A stretch of 64,000 nucleotides of DNA from Rhizobium sp. BT04 (lineage in GTDB: Bacteria; Pseudomonadota; Alphaproteobacteria; Rhizobiales; Rhizobiaceae): positions 4,520,501 to 4,584,500 of the forward strand of contig NZ_CP125652.1 of NCBI RefSeq assembly GCF_030053135.1, written 5' to 3'. Under the pieces are notes generated by a model. It did no database searches. It was not told where the DNA came from and saw nothing but the letters and a program-made list of their open reading frames with translations. Below, one piece after another: positions 46,901-56,497 of this stretch (within the stretch, counting starts at the first letter, position 1; every line of letters begins with the position of its first letter). The position numbers and the translations under genes are program-made.

Positions 46901-47139
46901 TAGCGCTGACCTTCGCGTCGCCAGGCCTGAATTTCAGCCGCGGTCGCTCCGGCGCGTTCTGCCCGTTCGCTGCGGAGTGCACGGATGGCATCGAGCCTCT
47001 GGCGACGGTCATCGATCTTGATCATGCGGGCGACCGCGTTGTTGCCGCGCGATATCACCACATCCTCGCCTGCTTCCACCTTTGTCAGAAGCTCCGAGAG
47101 ATGCGTTTTTGCCTCTGCCACTTTCACTTTGATAGTCAT
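46900..47139 (-). CDS. vapB: Phd/YefM-family antitoxin of a VapBC-like pair
   Basis: 79 residues from ATG 47139 (MTIKVKVAEAKTHLSELLTK); ATG 47148 would add three residues. The Phd/YefM fold motif continues with EAGEDVVISRGNNAVARM, a DNA-binding and dimerisation domain; the C-terminal RAERAGATAAEIQAWRREGQ should neutralise the toxin. A promoter with TTGACC-N17-TACATT begins about 23 bases upstream, with nested repeats as candidate autoregulatory operator. Confidence 0.88.
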   Translation of the reverse strand: MTIKVKVAEAKTHLSELLTKVEAGEDVVISRGNNAVARMIKIDDRRQRLDAIRALRSERAERAGATAAEIQAWRREGQR

Positions 47140-47161
47140 CACCACCATCCACTTTGTCTCT

Positions 47162-47212
47162 AATGTAATGTCATGGCAAAACTTGGTCAACTGATTGGTC
47201 AAGTATGGCAAA
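47162..47212 (-). promoter_or_regulatory. vapBC promoter with nested direct repeats
   Basis: Leftward -35 TTGACC (47190-47185), 17-base spacer, -10 TACATT (47167-47162); start of transcription near 47155, giving a leader of about 16 nt or less. Overlapping it (top strand) are ATGGCAAA (47173-47180), TTGGTCAA (47183-47190), TTGGTCAA (47195-47202) and ATGGCAAA (47205-47212): two direct repeat pairs in nested order, the inner pair covering the -35. Confidence 0.6.
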
Positions 47213-47318
47213 GCAAGAACGGAAAGAGCAAGAAGTTTGGAAGTTCTTCATGCGATTGTCACGAAGCCGCTCTATGGGCTGCGGTTTATCAATCATCGGA
47301 TGCAGTAGGAGAAAGCCC

Positions 47319-48488
47319 ATGTGGCTCAGCAATTTCACCCTCGTTCTTCCAGACGAGGTGGTGAGTGAAGGTGCCCTGCGTGTTGAGGATGGCGTCATTG
47401 CCGAGATCAGGCCGGAGCCTGTCGCCGGTGCTACGATCGATGGCGGCGGGCGGCTGCTGATGCCCGGTTTCGTCGACCTGCATGGCGACATGATCGAGCG
47501 CGAGATTGCACCGCGACCGAACGCGCATATGCCGATCGATTTCGGCATTCACGAACTCGACAAGAAGCTTGCCGCCGCCGGTGTCACGACGGCGTTCGCC
47601 GCGGTCTCTTTCGCCACCGAAAGCGTCTACGGCCACGTCCGCTCGCTTGAGACGACCTCGGCTGTGATCGAAGGCATCAACCGCCTGCGCGACGATCTGC
47701 TGATCGACCACCGCGTCCACGCCCGCTACGAAATCACCAATGTCGGCGCCGCCCCCACGCTCGAGCGCCTGCTGGATGCCGATCAGATCGATATGGTGTC
47801 GCTCACCGACCACACGCCTGGCCAGGGCCAGTACAACAACCTACAGAGCTACATCCTCAGCATTTCCGAGCGTCGCGCCATCTCCGAGGAAATGGCGGCG
47901 GAGATCGTCGCCAAGCGCATCGCCATGCGCAGCAATCCTGACATCGAAGCCAAGCTGAAGGAGATCGTCGCGTTGTCGCTGAAGCACAAGCTGTCGCTTG
48001 CCTCGCATGACGATGACAGCGTCGAAAAAGTCGCCGAGATGCACGATCTTGGCGTCACCATCAGCGAGTTTCCGGTCACCGCACCTGCAGCGGAAGAGGC
48101 GCGCCGGCGCGGCCTCTGGACGCTGATGGGCGCGCCGAACGCGCTGCGCGGCCAGTCGATGTCGGGCAATCTCAGCGCGCTTGATGCCGCAAGGGCCGGC
48201 CTGCTCAGCGTCATCGCCGCCGATTATCATCCGGCTGCCTTCGTGCCCGGCATCTTCAAGCTTGCCGACATGGCGGAAGGCGGCCTGCCGGCCGCCGTCG
48301 CCATGGCGACCGGCAATGCGGCCCGTTCCGCCGGCTTGTCGGATCGCGGCGAGATCGCCATCGGCCAACGTGCAGATCTTGTCGTGGTCGAGCCGGGCGA
48401 CATCAACCGCATCCGCGCCACCTTCCGCGCCGGCCGCTTCGTCTATAGTGACGGCACGCTGCATCCGTTGCGGGCGCTGGCGGCTTGA
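47319..48488 (+). CDS. phnM: Alpha-D-ribose 1-methylphosphonate 5-triphosphate diphosphatase
   Basis: 389 residues from ATG 47319, preceded by TAGGAG; the longer frame from 47205 overlaps the vapBC control region and is rejected. Amidohydrolase-type metal motif VDLHGDMIERE, then HARYEITN, SLASHDDDSVE and VIAADYHPAAF, all PhnM features. PhnM removes pyrophosphate from the triphosphate intermediate of the C-P lyase route. The other phn genes (phnGHIJKL) are absent here, so this is a solitary copy; a RIME-like repeat follows it. Confidence 0.88.
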   Translation: MWLSNFTLVLPDEVVSEGALRVEDGVIAEIRPEPVAGATIDGGGRLLMPGFVDLHGDMIEREIAPRPNAHMPIDFGIHELDKKLAAAGVTTAFAAVSFATESVYGHVRSLETTSAVIEGINRLRDDLLIDHRVHARYEITNVGAAPTLERLLDADQIDMVSLTDHTPGQGQYNNLQSYILSISERRAISEEMAAEIVAKRIAMRSNPDIEAKLKEIVALSLKHKLSLASHDDDSVEKVAEMHDLGVTISEFPVTAPAAEEARRRGLWTLMGAPNALRGQSMSGNLSALDAARAGLLSVIAADYHPAAFVPGIFKLADMAEGGLPAAVAMATGNAARSAGLSDRGEIAIGQRADLVVVEPGDINRIRATFRAGRFVYSDGTLHPLRALAA

Positions 48489-48546
48489 CAATGTCGCCCA
48501 AGGCTGCGGTTTTGGGACGACGATATCCATAAACAAAGAGAGAGGG

Positions 48547-48685
48547 CTGCCCCTCACCCTAACCCTCTCCCCGTAAAAACGGGGCGAGGGGACCTGCCCC
48601 GCGAGAGGTTGATGGGGAACTGAGAGGGTGCGGCATATCCCTTCGCCCCGTTTACGGGGAGAAGGTGGCGGCAGCCGGATGAGGG
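48547..48685. repeat. RIME-like intergenic mosaic element
   Basis: About 139 bases between phnM and purN. Outer ends CCCTCACCCTAACC ... CCGGATGAGGG are partly complementary; inside are two hairpins, CTCTCCCCGT-aaaa-ACGGGGCGAG (about 48565-48590) and CCTTCGCCCCGT-tt-ACGGGGAGAAGG (about 48640-48665). This is the two-palindrome layout of the Rhizobium-specific intergenic mosaic element RIME1. Confidence 0.82.
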
Positions 48686-48713
48686 TGGTCATTCGCGCCG
48701 CGTGGCGATGCGC

Positions 48714-49385
48714 TTAGGCGCGGTCGCCGATCAGCGAAATCAGCTGGCCCTTCGGCGCGGCAATCGAAGCCTCAGCGCCCACCGCTTTGCCGCCTTCCAT
48801 CGTCACGCGGCCTTCGGCAAAGAGTCGCAGCGCTTGCGGATAGATCTGGTGTTCGACGGTGAGCACGCGCGCGGCAAGGCTTTCGGCCGTGTCGCCGGAG
48901 AGAACCGGGACGGCCGCCTGGCCGATCGTCGGTCCCTCGTCCATGCCTTCGGTGACGAAATGTACCGTGCAGCCGGCGATCCGCATGCCGGCGTCGATGG
49001 CGCGCTGGTGCGTATGCAGCCCGGGAAACAGCGGCAGCAGGGAAGGGTGGATGTTGAGCATCCGGCCTTCGTAACGCTGGATGAAGGTCGCCGTCAGCAG
49101 CCGCATGTAGCCTGCCAGGCAGAGAATGTCGGGTTTAAGCTCGTCAAGCGCCGAAAAGATCGCCGCCTCATGCGCCTCCTTGCTGGCATAATCCTTGCGG
49201 GGGAAGGCGAAGGTGGCGATGCCTTCGGCCGCCGCCTTTGAGAGCCCCCCGGCATCCGGCTTGTCGGAGATCACGCCGACGATTTCAACCGGGTAGTCGG
49301 CGGACTTCGCCGCCGAGACCAGCGCCATCATGTTGGAGCCGCCGCCGGATATGAAGACGACGACGCGTTTGCGCGGCGTGATCAT
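48714..49385 (-). CDS. purN: Phosphoribosylglycinamide formyltransferase
   Basis: 223 residues, third step of purine synthesis using 10-formyl-THF. N-terminal [14 protein letters not shown], catalytic segment [19 protein letters not shown] with Asn/His, and [15 protein letters not shown] containing the Asp. Its ATG overlaps the purM stop (ATGA). Confidence 0.95.
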   Translation of the reverse strand: MITPRKRVVVFISGGGSNMMALVSAAKSADYPVEIVGVISDKPDAGGLSKAAAEGIATFAFPRKDYASKEAHEAAIFSALDELKPDILCLAGYMRLLTATFIQRYEGRMLNIHPSLLPLFPGLHTHQRAIDAGMRIAGCTVHFVTEGMDEGPTIGQAAVPVLSGDTAESLAARVLTVEHQIYPQALRLFAEGRVTMEGGKAVGAEASIAAPKGQLISLIGDRA

Positions 49386-50455
49386 ATGGCAAGCGTACCC
49401 TTATAGACCGTGCCGGCAGCGCCTTCGTCGCGGGCGATCATCCGGCCGAGGGTCACGACCTTTTCGCCCTCGGCTTCGAGCGCCTTCGTTACCGCGGCGA
49501 CGTTTTCACCGGCGACGACGACGATCATGCCGATGCCGCAGTTGAAGGTGCGCAGCATTTCCTTGGCCTCGACGCCGCCCGTCCTGGCGAGCCATGAAAA
49601 CACCGGCGGCACCTTGACGGCGTCAAGATGGATTTCGGCCGCCAGATGCTTCGGCAGCACGCGCGGAATATTCTCCGGGAAGCCGCCGCCGGTGATATGG
49701 GCAAGCGCCTTCAGCGCACCGGTCTCGCGGATCGCCTTCAGGAGCGGCTTCACGTAGATGCGGGTCGGCTCTAACAGCGCTTCGCCGAGCTTCTTGCCTT
49801 CGGCGAATGGCGCCGGCGCATCCCAGCCGAGGCCGGAGAGTTCGACGATCTTGCGCACCAGCGAAAAGCCATTGGAATGGACGCCGGAGGAGGCAAGGCC
49901 GAGGATCACGTCACCCTCGGCGATATCGCCTGAGGGCAGGAGCTTGCCGCGTTCGGCAGCACCCACGGCAAAACCGGCGAGATCATAATCGCCAGAAGAA
50001 TACATGCCCGGCATTTCGGCCGTCTCGCCGCCGATGAGCGCGCAACCCGCCTCGCGACAGCCGGCGGCGATGCCGCCGACGATCGCGGCACCCTGGTCGG
50101 GATCGAGTTTGCCCGTCGCGAAATAATCGAGGAAGAACAGCGGCTCGGCGCCCTGCACCACCAGATCGTTGACGCACATGGCGACGAGGTCGATGCCGAC
50201 GGTGTCGTGATAATCGGCATCGATGGCGATCTTCAGCTTGGTGCCGACGCCGTCATTGGCGGCGACCAGAACCGGATCGGTAAAGCCTGCGGCCTTGAGA
50301 TCGAAGAGCCCGCCGAAGCCGCCGATCTCGCCATCGGCGCCGGGGCGGCGCGTTGAGCGCACCGCCGGCTTGATCTTCTCGACGAGGAGGTTGCCGGCAT
50401 CGATGTCGACGCCCGCATCGCTATATGTCAGGCCGTTTTTCCCAGACTGGCTCAT
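49382..50455 (-). CDS. purM: Phosphoribosylformylglycinamidine cyclo-ligase
   Basis: 357 residues, forms AIR in purine synthesis. N-terminal [49 protein letters not shown], and the metal/ATP-contacting [11 protein letters not shown]. First of the purM-purN pair, 245 bases from the divergent AI-2E family gene; purine regulation by a PurR-type operator was looked for but not recognised. Confidence 0.96.
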   Translation of the reverse strand: MSQSGKNGLTYSDAGVDIDAGNLLVEKIKPAVRSTRRPGADGEIGGFGGLFDLKAAGFTDPVLVAANDGVGTKLKIAIDADYHDTVGIDLVAMCVNDLVVQGAEPLFFLDYFATGKLDPDQGAAIVGGIAAGCREAGCALIGGETAEMPGMYSSGDYDLAGFAVGAAERGKLLPSGDIAEGDVILGLASSGVHSNGFSLVRKIVELSGLGWDAPAPFAEGKKLGEALLEPTRIYVKPLLKAIRETGALKALAHITGGGFPENIPRVLPKHLAAEIHLDAVKVPPVFSWLARTGGVEAKEMLRTFNCGIGMIVVVAGENVAAVTKALEAEGEKVVTLGRMIARDEGAAGTVYKGTLAI

Positions 50456-50700
50456 GCTGGTCTCCGATGGCTATTTCAGGCGGCAAACGTGCCGCGTCAT
50501 CTGCCGGTCGCAATTGCATGACAGGGGCGTTTATGCAAGCACTGCATGGCAAAAGCCCCCAATTTCCCACGTCCTCCCGCAGCCTTTTCGGGATTTGGCG
50601 CAACAGGGTTGACCATCTTTGCGCCTGCATCCTATGTGCTGAATGGCCGCGTCGGATCGGATGCGGCATTCAGCGGCGGCGAGCGATCAGCGGGGAAGCG

Positions 50701-51825
50701 ATGCCACAGCATGTCAGCGGCAACAGTCTCAAGCGCCAGATCTTCTTCTGGCTGGCCGTGCTCGTCTTTTTCATCGTCTTTCTTTATGTCTTCAGTTCGA
50801 TCCTTTTGCCTTTCATCGCCGGCATGGCGATCGCCTATTTCCTGGATCCGGTGGCTGATCGGCTGGAGCGCCTTGGCCTCAGCCGCATGATGGCGACGGT
50901 CGGCATCCTCATTGCCTTCGTCGTCGTCTTCGCCTTGGCGCTGATGATCCTCATTCCGGTACTCGTCAGCCAGTTCAACGACTTCGCCGAGCGCCTGCCG
51001 GGTTATATCAGTCAGTTGCAGCAGTTCGTCACCCAGTCACAGAATTCGTTGCTGCCGGACTGGATCAAGAACCAGATGGGCACGATCAAGGACAATCTTT
51101 CCGGTATCCTGTCGGAGGGTATGGGTTTCCTCACCGGCCTCTTCGCGCAGATCTGGAATTCCGGCAAGGCGATCGTCGATGTCATCTCGCTGCTCGTCGT
51201 CACCCCAGTCGTCGCCTTCTATATCCTGCTCGACTGGGACCGCATGGTCGCCAAGGTGGATGCCTGGATTCCGCGTGATTACATCAATGAGGTTCGCCAG
51301 ATTGCCAAGGAGATCGATCAGGCGATCGCCGGCTTCATTCGCGGCCAGGGTTCGCTCTGCCTCATCCTCGGCATCTATTATGCCGTCGGCCTTTCCCTCG
51401 TGGGGCTGAATTTCGGTCTGCTGATCGGCCTTTTCGCCGGCATGATCAGCTTCATTCCCTATGTCGGCTCGATGGTCGGCCTCGTTCTTGCCGTCGGCGT
51501 GGCGCTGGTGCAGTTCTGGCCGGATTATCCCTGGATCGGCCTCGTGCTCGCCGTCTTCTTCTCCGGCCAGTTCCTGGAAGGCAATGTTCTGCAGCCGAAG
51601 CTTGTCGGCGAAAGCGTTGGCCTGCATCCGGTCTGGCTGATGTTTGCGTTGTTTGCCTTCGGCGCACTCTTCGGTTTCGTCGGTCTTCTGGTCGCCGTGC
51701 CGGCCGCTGCCGCCGTCGGCGTTCTTGTCCGTTTTGCGCTTTCGCGCTATCTTCAGAGCGATCTTTATTTTGGCGGGTCGCCGAGCACCCGCCCCCGGAA
51801 GACGAAATCAGTTCCCAATGAATGA
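50701..51825 (+). CDS. AI-2E family (PerM-type) membrane transporter
   Basis: 374 residues from ATG 50701 behind GGGGAAGCG; the longer frame from 50425 overlaps the divergent purM start and is rejected. About seven or eight membrane segments (IFFWLAVLVFFIVFLYVFSS; GLNFGLLIGLFAGMISFIPY), and the family signature FFSGQFLEGNVLQPKLVGES. Family members include TqsA (AI-2 export) and Na+/H+ antiporters; the substrate here is unknown. It overlaps hdaA by 8 bases. A perM-type gene before hdaA and ppk is a familiar alphaproteobacterial order. Confidence 0.88.
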   Translation: MPQHVSGNSLKRQIFFWLAVLVFFIVFLYVFSSILLPFIAGMAIAYFLDPVADRLERLGLSRMMATVGILIAFVVVFALALMILIPVLVSQFNDFAERLPGYISQLQQFVTQSQNSLLPDWIKNQMGTIKDNLSGILSEGMGFLTGLFAQIWNSGKAIVDVISLLVVTPVVAFYILLDWDRMVAKVDAWIPRDYINEVRQIAKEIDQAIAGFIRGQGSLCLILGIYYAVGLSLVGLNFGLLIGLFAGMISFIPYVGSMVGLVLAVGVALVQFWPDYPWIGLVLAVFFSGQFLEGNVLQPKLVGESVGLHPVWLMFALFAFGALFGFVGLLVAVPAAAAVGVLVRFALSRYLQSDLYFGGSPSTRPRKTKSVPNE

Positions 51826-52531
51826 CGTGAAGAATGCTGATCCGAAGCGCAAGGCCGGAGAGCAGCTGCCACTGGCCTTTTCGCACGATGCCGCCAGCGG
51901 GCGCGACGACCTCCTGATCTCGGAGCGTCTCGCTGCCGCCGTTTCGATCGTCGACGCCTGGCCGGAATGGCCGTCGCCGGTTGTCGTGCTAGCCGGTCCC
52001 GTCGGCTCTGGGAAATCCCATCTCGCCCGCATCTGGAGCGAATTGAGCGGCGCCGTCAGCATCCATCCGGATCTCGGTTCGGACGCCGCGGTTGCTGCCG
52101 CCACTGGGCCGGTGCTGTTCGAGGACGCTGACCGCCTCGGCTTCGATGACAATGCGCTCTTCCATGTCATCAACAGCGTCCGCGAAAACGGCACCAGCCT
52201 GCTGATAACAAGCCGTCTCTGGCCGATGTCGTGGCCGGTTCTGCTGCCCGATCTGCGTTCGCGCCTGAAAGCCGCAACCGTCGTCGAGATCGGCGAGCCT
52301 GATGAGATGCTGTTGTCGCAGGTGATCGTCAAGCTCTTTGCCGACCGGCAGCTTTATATAGATGACAAACTCGTGCTCTATATCGTCAACCGGATGGAGC
52401 GGTCGCTGAACGCGGCCCAGACGATCGTCGAAAGGCTTGACCGGCTGGCCCTGTCGCGGGGCACGAAAATCACCCGGTCTCTTGCTGCCGAAGTATTGAA
52501 TGAATTGGGAAATTCGGAACCGGCCGATTGA
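51818..52531 (+). CDS. hdaA: DnaA-related regulator HdaA
   Basis: 237 residues from ATG 51818. N-terminal clamp-binding motif GEQLPLAFS, then a DnaA-type AAA+ module with Walker A GPVGSGKSHLARIW, Walker B-like VLFEDADRLG and the sensor region LLITSRLWPMSW; it lacks the DnaA DNA-binding domain. In Caulobacter, HdaA bound to the sliding clamp promotes ATP hydrolysis by DnaA and so prevents over-initiation. Gene neighbours ppk and ppx link replication control with polyphosphate metabolism, as in other alphaproteobacteria. Confidence 0.9.
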   Translation: MNDVKNADPKRKAGEQLPLAFSHDAASGRDDLLISERLAAAVSIVDAWPEWPSPVVVLAGPVGSGKSHLARIWSELSGAVSIHPDLGSDAAVAAATGPVLFEDADRLGFDDNALFHVINSVRENGTSLLITSRLWPMSWPVLLPDLRSRLKAATVVEIGEPDEMLLSQVIVKLFADRQLYIDDKLVLYIVNRMERSLNAAQTIVERLDRLALSRGTKITRSLAAEVLNELGNSEPAD

Positions 52532-52597
52532 CTGTCACAGTTCCGTCGTCAAACTGATATAATTGCCTGTGGCGATTGAGAACGGGGTAAGCGGACA

Positions 52598-54802
52598 ATG
52601 GATAGTGCAGTCGCAGAACATCAAGAACTCGCTCCTGAGATCAACGACAACACCCCCCCGCTGGAAGAGCTGCTCAAGAGCCCCGAGCGCTTTATCAACC
52701 GAGAATTCTCCTGGCTGCAGTTCAACCGCCGTGTCCTCGAAGAAACGCTGAATACCGAGCATCCGCTGCTCGAGCGCGTCCGCTTCCTGTCGATCTCGGC
52801 CGCCAACCTCGATGAATTCTTCATGGTGCGTGTCGCCGGCCTCGAGGGTCAGGTACGCCAGAACATCGCCATCCGTAGCCCCGACGGCAAGACGCCGGCC
52901 GAGCAGCTCGATTCGATCCTACAGGAGATCGACCATCTGCAGATGGAGCAGCAGGCCTCGCTCGCCGTGCTGCAGCAGTATCTCGCCAAGGAAGACATCC
53001 TAATCGTGCGCCCCGGTGCCTTGAGCGATGCCGACCGCCAGTGGCTGGCCGCCGAATTCGAACAGGCGATCTTCCCGGTCCTGACGCCGCTCTCGATCGA
53101 TCCGGCCCATCCGTTCCCCTTCATTCCCAATCTCGGCTTCTCGATCGGTCTGCAGCTCGTGAGCAAGAATGGCCGCGAGCCGATGACGGCGCTGCTGCGC
53201 CTGCCGGTGGCGCTCGACCGCTTCGTCCGCCTGCCGGATGATGGAAACACGATCCGCTACATCACCCTCGAAGATGTCGCCAATATCTTCATCCATCGGC
53301 TCTACCCGGGTTACGAGGTGCAGGGCTCCGGTACGTTCCGCGTCATCCGCGACAGCGATATCGAAGTCGAGGAAGAGGCCGAGGATCTCGTCCGCTTCTT
53401 CGAAACGGCGCTGAAGCGCCGCCGCCGCGGCAAGGTCATCCGCATCGAGACCGATTCGGAAATGCCAGCCTCGCTCCGTCAATTTGTCGTTCAGGCGCTT
53501 AATATCCCCGACAATCGCGTCGCCGTTCTGCCGGGCCTTTTGGCGCTGAACACCCTGTCCGAGATCACCAAGGCGCCGCGCGACGATCTCCGGTTTCTTC
53601 CCTACAATGCGCGATTTCCCGAGCGCGTCCGCGAACATGCCGGCGACTGCTTCGCCGCCATTCGCGAAAAGGACATGGTCGTCCATCACCCTTACGAATC
53701 CTTCGACGTGGTGGTCCAGTTTCTTCTCCAGGCTGCGCGCGATCCTGACGTTCTGGCGATAAAGCAGACGCTTTACCGCACCTCCAACGACAGTCCGATC
53801 GTCCGCGCCCTGGTCGACGCCGCCGAAGCCGGCAAGTCGGTGACGGCGCTGGTCGAACTCAAGGCCCGCTTCGACGAAGAGGCGAACATCCGCTGGGCGC
53901 GCGATCTCGAGCGCGCCGGCGTGCAGGTCGTCTTCGGCTTCATCGAGCTCAAGACCCACGCCAAGATGTCGATGGTCGTGCGCCGCGAGGAAGGCAAGCT
54001 CAGGACTTATTGCCACCTGGGAACGGGCAACTACCACCCGATCACCGCGAAGATCTATACCGACCTGTCCTATTTCACCTGCAATCCGGTCATCGCCCAC
54101 GACATGGCGAATATCTTCAACTTCATCACCGGCTATGGCGAGCCGGAACAGGGCATGCAGCTCGCGATTTCGCCCTATACGATGCGCCCGCGCATCCTGC
54201 GCCACATCGAGGAAGAGATTCAGCACGCCAGGAACGGCGGGCCGGCGGCGATCTGGATGAAGATGAATTCGCTGGTTGATCCCGACATCATCGACGCGCT
54301 CTATCGCGCCAGCCATGCCGGCGTCGAGATCGATCTCGTCGTGCGCGGCATCTGCTGCCTGCGTCCGCAGGTGCCCGGCCTTTCGGAAAAGATCCGCGTC
54401 AAGTCGATCGTCGGCCGCTTCTTGGAACACAGCCGCATCTTCTGCTTCGGCAACGGCCACGGCCTGCCGTCCGACAAGGCGCTGGTTTACATCGGTTCGG
54501 CCGACATGATGCCGCGAAATCTCGATCGCCGCGTCGAAACCATGGTTCCGCTGACGAATCCGACCGTTCACGAGCAGGTCTTGTCACAGATTATGCTCGG
54601 CAACGTGATTGACAATCAACAAAGCTACGAGATATTGCCCGACGGTACGTCGCGACGCATGGAAGTGCGCAGGGGCGAGGAACCGTTCAATGCGCAGCAG
54701 TATTTCATGACCAATCCGAGCCTGTCGGGCCGTGGAGAAGCTCTGAAGTCCAGTGCGCCGAAGCTGATCGCCGGTCTGCTCGAAGGCCGCAACAACAAGT
54801 AA
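52598..54802 (+). CDS. ppk: Polyphosphate kinase 1
   Basis: 734 residues; reversible synthesis of polyphosphate from ATP. N-terminal [16 protein letters not shown], catalytic His454 in [11 protein letters not shown], then [19 protein letters not shown] and the second HKD-type histidine in [15 protein letters not shown]. Starts at ATG 52598 (66 bases after hdaA). A long antisense frame across this gene is a GC shadow. Followed 12 bases later by ppx. Confidence 0.97.
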   Translation: MDSAVAEHQELAPEINDNTPPLEELLKSPERFINREFSWLQFNRRVLEETLNTEHPLLERVRFLSISAANLDEFFMVRVAGLEGQVRQNIAIRSPDGKTPAEQLDSILQEIDHLQMEQQASLAVLQQYLAKEDILIVRPGALSDADRQWLAAEFEQAIFPVLTPLSIDPAHPFPFIPNLGFSIGLQLVSKNGREPMTALLRLPVALDRFVRLPDDGNTIRYITLEDVANIFIHRLYPGYEVQGSGTFRVIRDSDIEVEEEAEDLVRFFETALKRRRRGKVIRIETDSEMPASLRQFVVQALNIPDNRVAVLPGLLALNTLSEITKAPRDDLRFLPYNARFPERVREHAGDCFAAIREKDMVVHHPYESFDVVVQFLLQAARDPDVLAIKQTLYRTSNDSPIVRALVDAAEAGKSVTALVELKARFDEEANIRWARDLERAGVQVVFGFIELKTHAKMSMVVRREEGKLRTYCHLGTGNYHPITAKIYTDLSYFTCNPVIAHDMANIFNFITGYGEPEQGMQLAISPYTMRPRILRHIEEEIQHARNGGPAAIWMKMNSLVDPDIIDALYRASHAGVEIDLVVRGICCLRPQVPGLSEKIRVKSIVGRFLEHSRIFCFGNGHGLPSDKALVYIGSADMMPRNLDRRVETMVPLTNPTVHEQVLSQIMLGNVIDNQQSYEILPDGTSRRMEVRRGEEPFNAQQYFMTNPSLSGRGEALKSSAPKLIAGLLEGRNNK

Positions 54803-54814
54803 AACTGGACCTAA

Positions 54815-56335
54815 ATGGTTGAATCTGAAGCCCAGGGGCGCCTTCCGGGGATCGCCCCGGTCTCCGTCGTCGACATTGGATCGAATTCCATTCGTCTGGT
54901 CGTCTACGAAGGCATGTCCCGTTCACCAACCGTCCTCTTTAATGAAAAGGTTCTCTGCGGCCTCGGCAGGGGCATAGCCCTTACCGGCAAGATGGATGAA
55001 GACAGCGTCGGCCGGGCTTTGGCGGCGCTGCATCGTTTCAAGGCCCTGTCCGACCAGGCGCGTGCCGCCACCATGTATGTGCTGGCGACGGCCGCCGCGC
55101 GCGAGGCGAGCAACGGTCCTGATTTCATCCATCAGGCGGAAACAATCCTCGGCCGCAAGGTCCGCGTGCTCTCCGGCGAAGAGGAGGCGAAATTCGCCTC
55201 GCTCGGTATCATCAGCGGCTTCTACAATCCCGACGGTATTGCCGGCGACCTCGGCGGCGGCTCGCTGGAACTGATCGATATCAAGGGCAAAGAAGTCGGC
55301 AAGGGCATCACCCTGCCGCTCGGCGGCCTGCGCCTGTCGGAGTATGCCGGCGGTTCGCTTTCCAAGGCGCGCACCTTTGCCCGCAAGCAGGTGAAGACGG
55401 CAAAGCTGCTGTCGAAAGGCGAGGGGCGCACCTTCTACGCCGTCGGCGGCACCTGGCGAAACATCGCCAAGCTGCACATGGAAATCACCCATTATCCGCT
55501 GCACATGATGCAGGGCTATGAGGTGTCGCTCGAAGCGATGATGCTTTTCCTCGAACAGGTGGTGACCGCCCGCGATTCCAGGGAGCCGGCGCTGCAGGCG
55601 GTATCCAAGCATCGCCGTTCGCTGTTGCCCTTCGGCGCCGTCGCCATGAAGGAAGTGCTGAGCGCGATGAAGCCCTCGGTGATTTCCTTCTCGGCGCAGG
55701 GGGTGCGCGAGGGATATCTCTATTCGCTGCTGTCGGAGTCCGAACGCCGCCTCGATCCGCTGCTTGCCGCTGCCGGCGAACTGGCGATCCTGCGTGCCCG
55801 TTCGCCGGAGCACGCCCGCGAACTGGCGGAATGGACCGGCCGGATGATGCCGCTCTTCGGCGTCCAGGAAACCGAAGAGGAAAGCCGATATCGCCAGGCC
55901 GCCTGTCTGCTTGCCGATATCAGCTGGCGCGCCCATCCCGACTATCGCGGTCTGCAGGCGCTGAACGTCATCGCCCACTCCTCCTTTGTCGGCATCAGCC
56001 ATCCCGGCCGCGCCTTCATCGCGCTCACCAACTATTACCGTTTCGAAGGCCTGCATGACGACGGCGCCACCGGCCCGCTGGCGCAAATCGCCACGCCACT
56101 GCTCATCGAGCGCGCCAAGCTGCTCGGCGGTATGTTGCGGGTCGTCTACCTCTTCTCGGCCTCGATGCCCGGCATCGTCAAGAACCTGACCTTCCGCAAA
56201 TCCTCGAGCCCGGATCTCGACCTTGAATTCGTCGTCCCCCCCGAATACCGCGATTTCGCCGGCGAACGCCTGGACGGCCGCCTGCAGCAGCTGTCGAGGC
56301 TGACGAACAAGCGGCTGGCGTTTTTGTTCGAGTAG
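54815..56335 (+). CDS. ppx: Exopolyphosphatase (Ppx/GppA family)
   Basis: 506 residues, degrades polyphosphate or (p)ppGpp. ASKHA motifs: phosphate-1 VVDIGSNSIRLVVYEG, EEEAKFASLGIISGF, and phosphate-2 IAGDLGGGSLELIDIKGKEV (core DLGGGS). The C-terminal helical domain carries RSLLPFGAVAMKEVL and an HD-like region. 12 bases after ppk; the ppk-ppx pair gives opposite reactions. Confidence 0.93.
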   Translation: MVESEAQGRLPGIAPVSVVDIGSNSIRLVVYEGMSRSPTVLFNEKVLCGLGRGIALTGKMDEDSVGRALAALHRFKALSDQARAATMYVLATAAAREASNGPDFIHQAETILGRKVRVLSGEEEAKFASLGIISGFYNPDGIAGDLGGGSLELIDIKGKEVGKGITLPLGGLRLSEYAGGSLSKARTFARKQVKTAKLLSKGEGRTFYAVGGTWRNIAKLHMEITHYPLHMMQGYEVSLEAMMLFLEQVVTARDSREPALQAVSKHRRSLLPFGAVAMKEVLSAMKPSVISFSAQGVREGYLYSLLSESERRLDPLLAAAGELAILRARSPEHARELAEWTGRMMPLFGVQETEEESRYRQAACLLADISWRAHPDYRGLQALNVIAHSSFVGISHPGRAFIALTNYYRFEGLHDDGATGPLAQIATPLLIERAKLLGGMLRVVYLFSASMPGIVKNLTFRKSSSPDLDLEFVVPPEYRDFAGERLDGRLQQLSRLTNKRLAFLFE

Positions 56336-56390
56336 GGTAGGTCCGCTGTTGCCGTATTCGGTGGTTTAGCTTTTCGTGCTGAAAGCTCGC

Positions 56391-56427
56391 TCCTCCCTCA
56401 TTCCTGGGACGAGCACAGGAGGGAGGC
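56391..56427. repeat. Degenerate copy of the CTCCCTCATTCCTG palindrome
   Basis: TCCTCCCTCATTCCTG followed by GGACGAGCA and CAGGAGGGAGG. Same left arm as the palindrome at 37121-37169, but the right arm lacks the five bases that would pair with CATTC. Sits after ppx. Confidence 0.6.
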
Positions 56428-56443
56428 TGAGGCAATGCCTCGC

Positions 56444-56474
56444 GCAAAAGAGGCGGCGCTGATCGCGCCGCCCT
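56444..56474 (-). terminator. Terminator after the phytase-like gene
   Basis: Reading leftward: 8-bp perfect stem GGCGGCGC / GCGCCGCC (56472-56452) with a 5-base loop, then TCTTTTGCG. Starts about 25 bases beyond the stop at 56498. Confidence 0.65.
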
Positions 56475-56497
56475 CAGATGCCCTCAGGACTTGCTGC

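Noticed and set aside
47205..47318. N-terminal extension of phnM
   Set aside because: It runs through the vapBC control region, has no Shine-Dalgarno, and the internal ATG has TAGGAG at proper spacing and matches the usual PhnM start.
53000..54571. Antisense open frame of 523 codons across ppk
   Set aside because: High-GC shadow of ppk; composition is Arg/Asp/Ala-rich with no domain, and ppk is certain.
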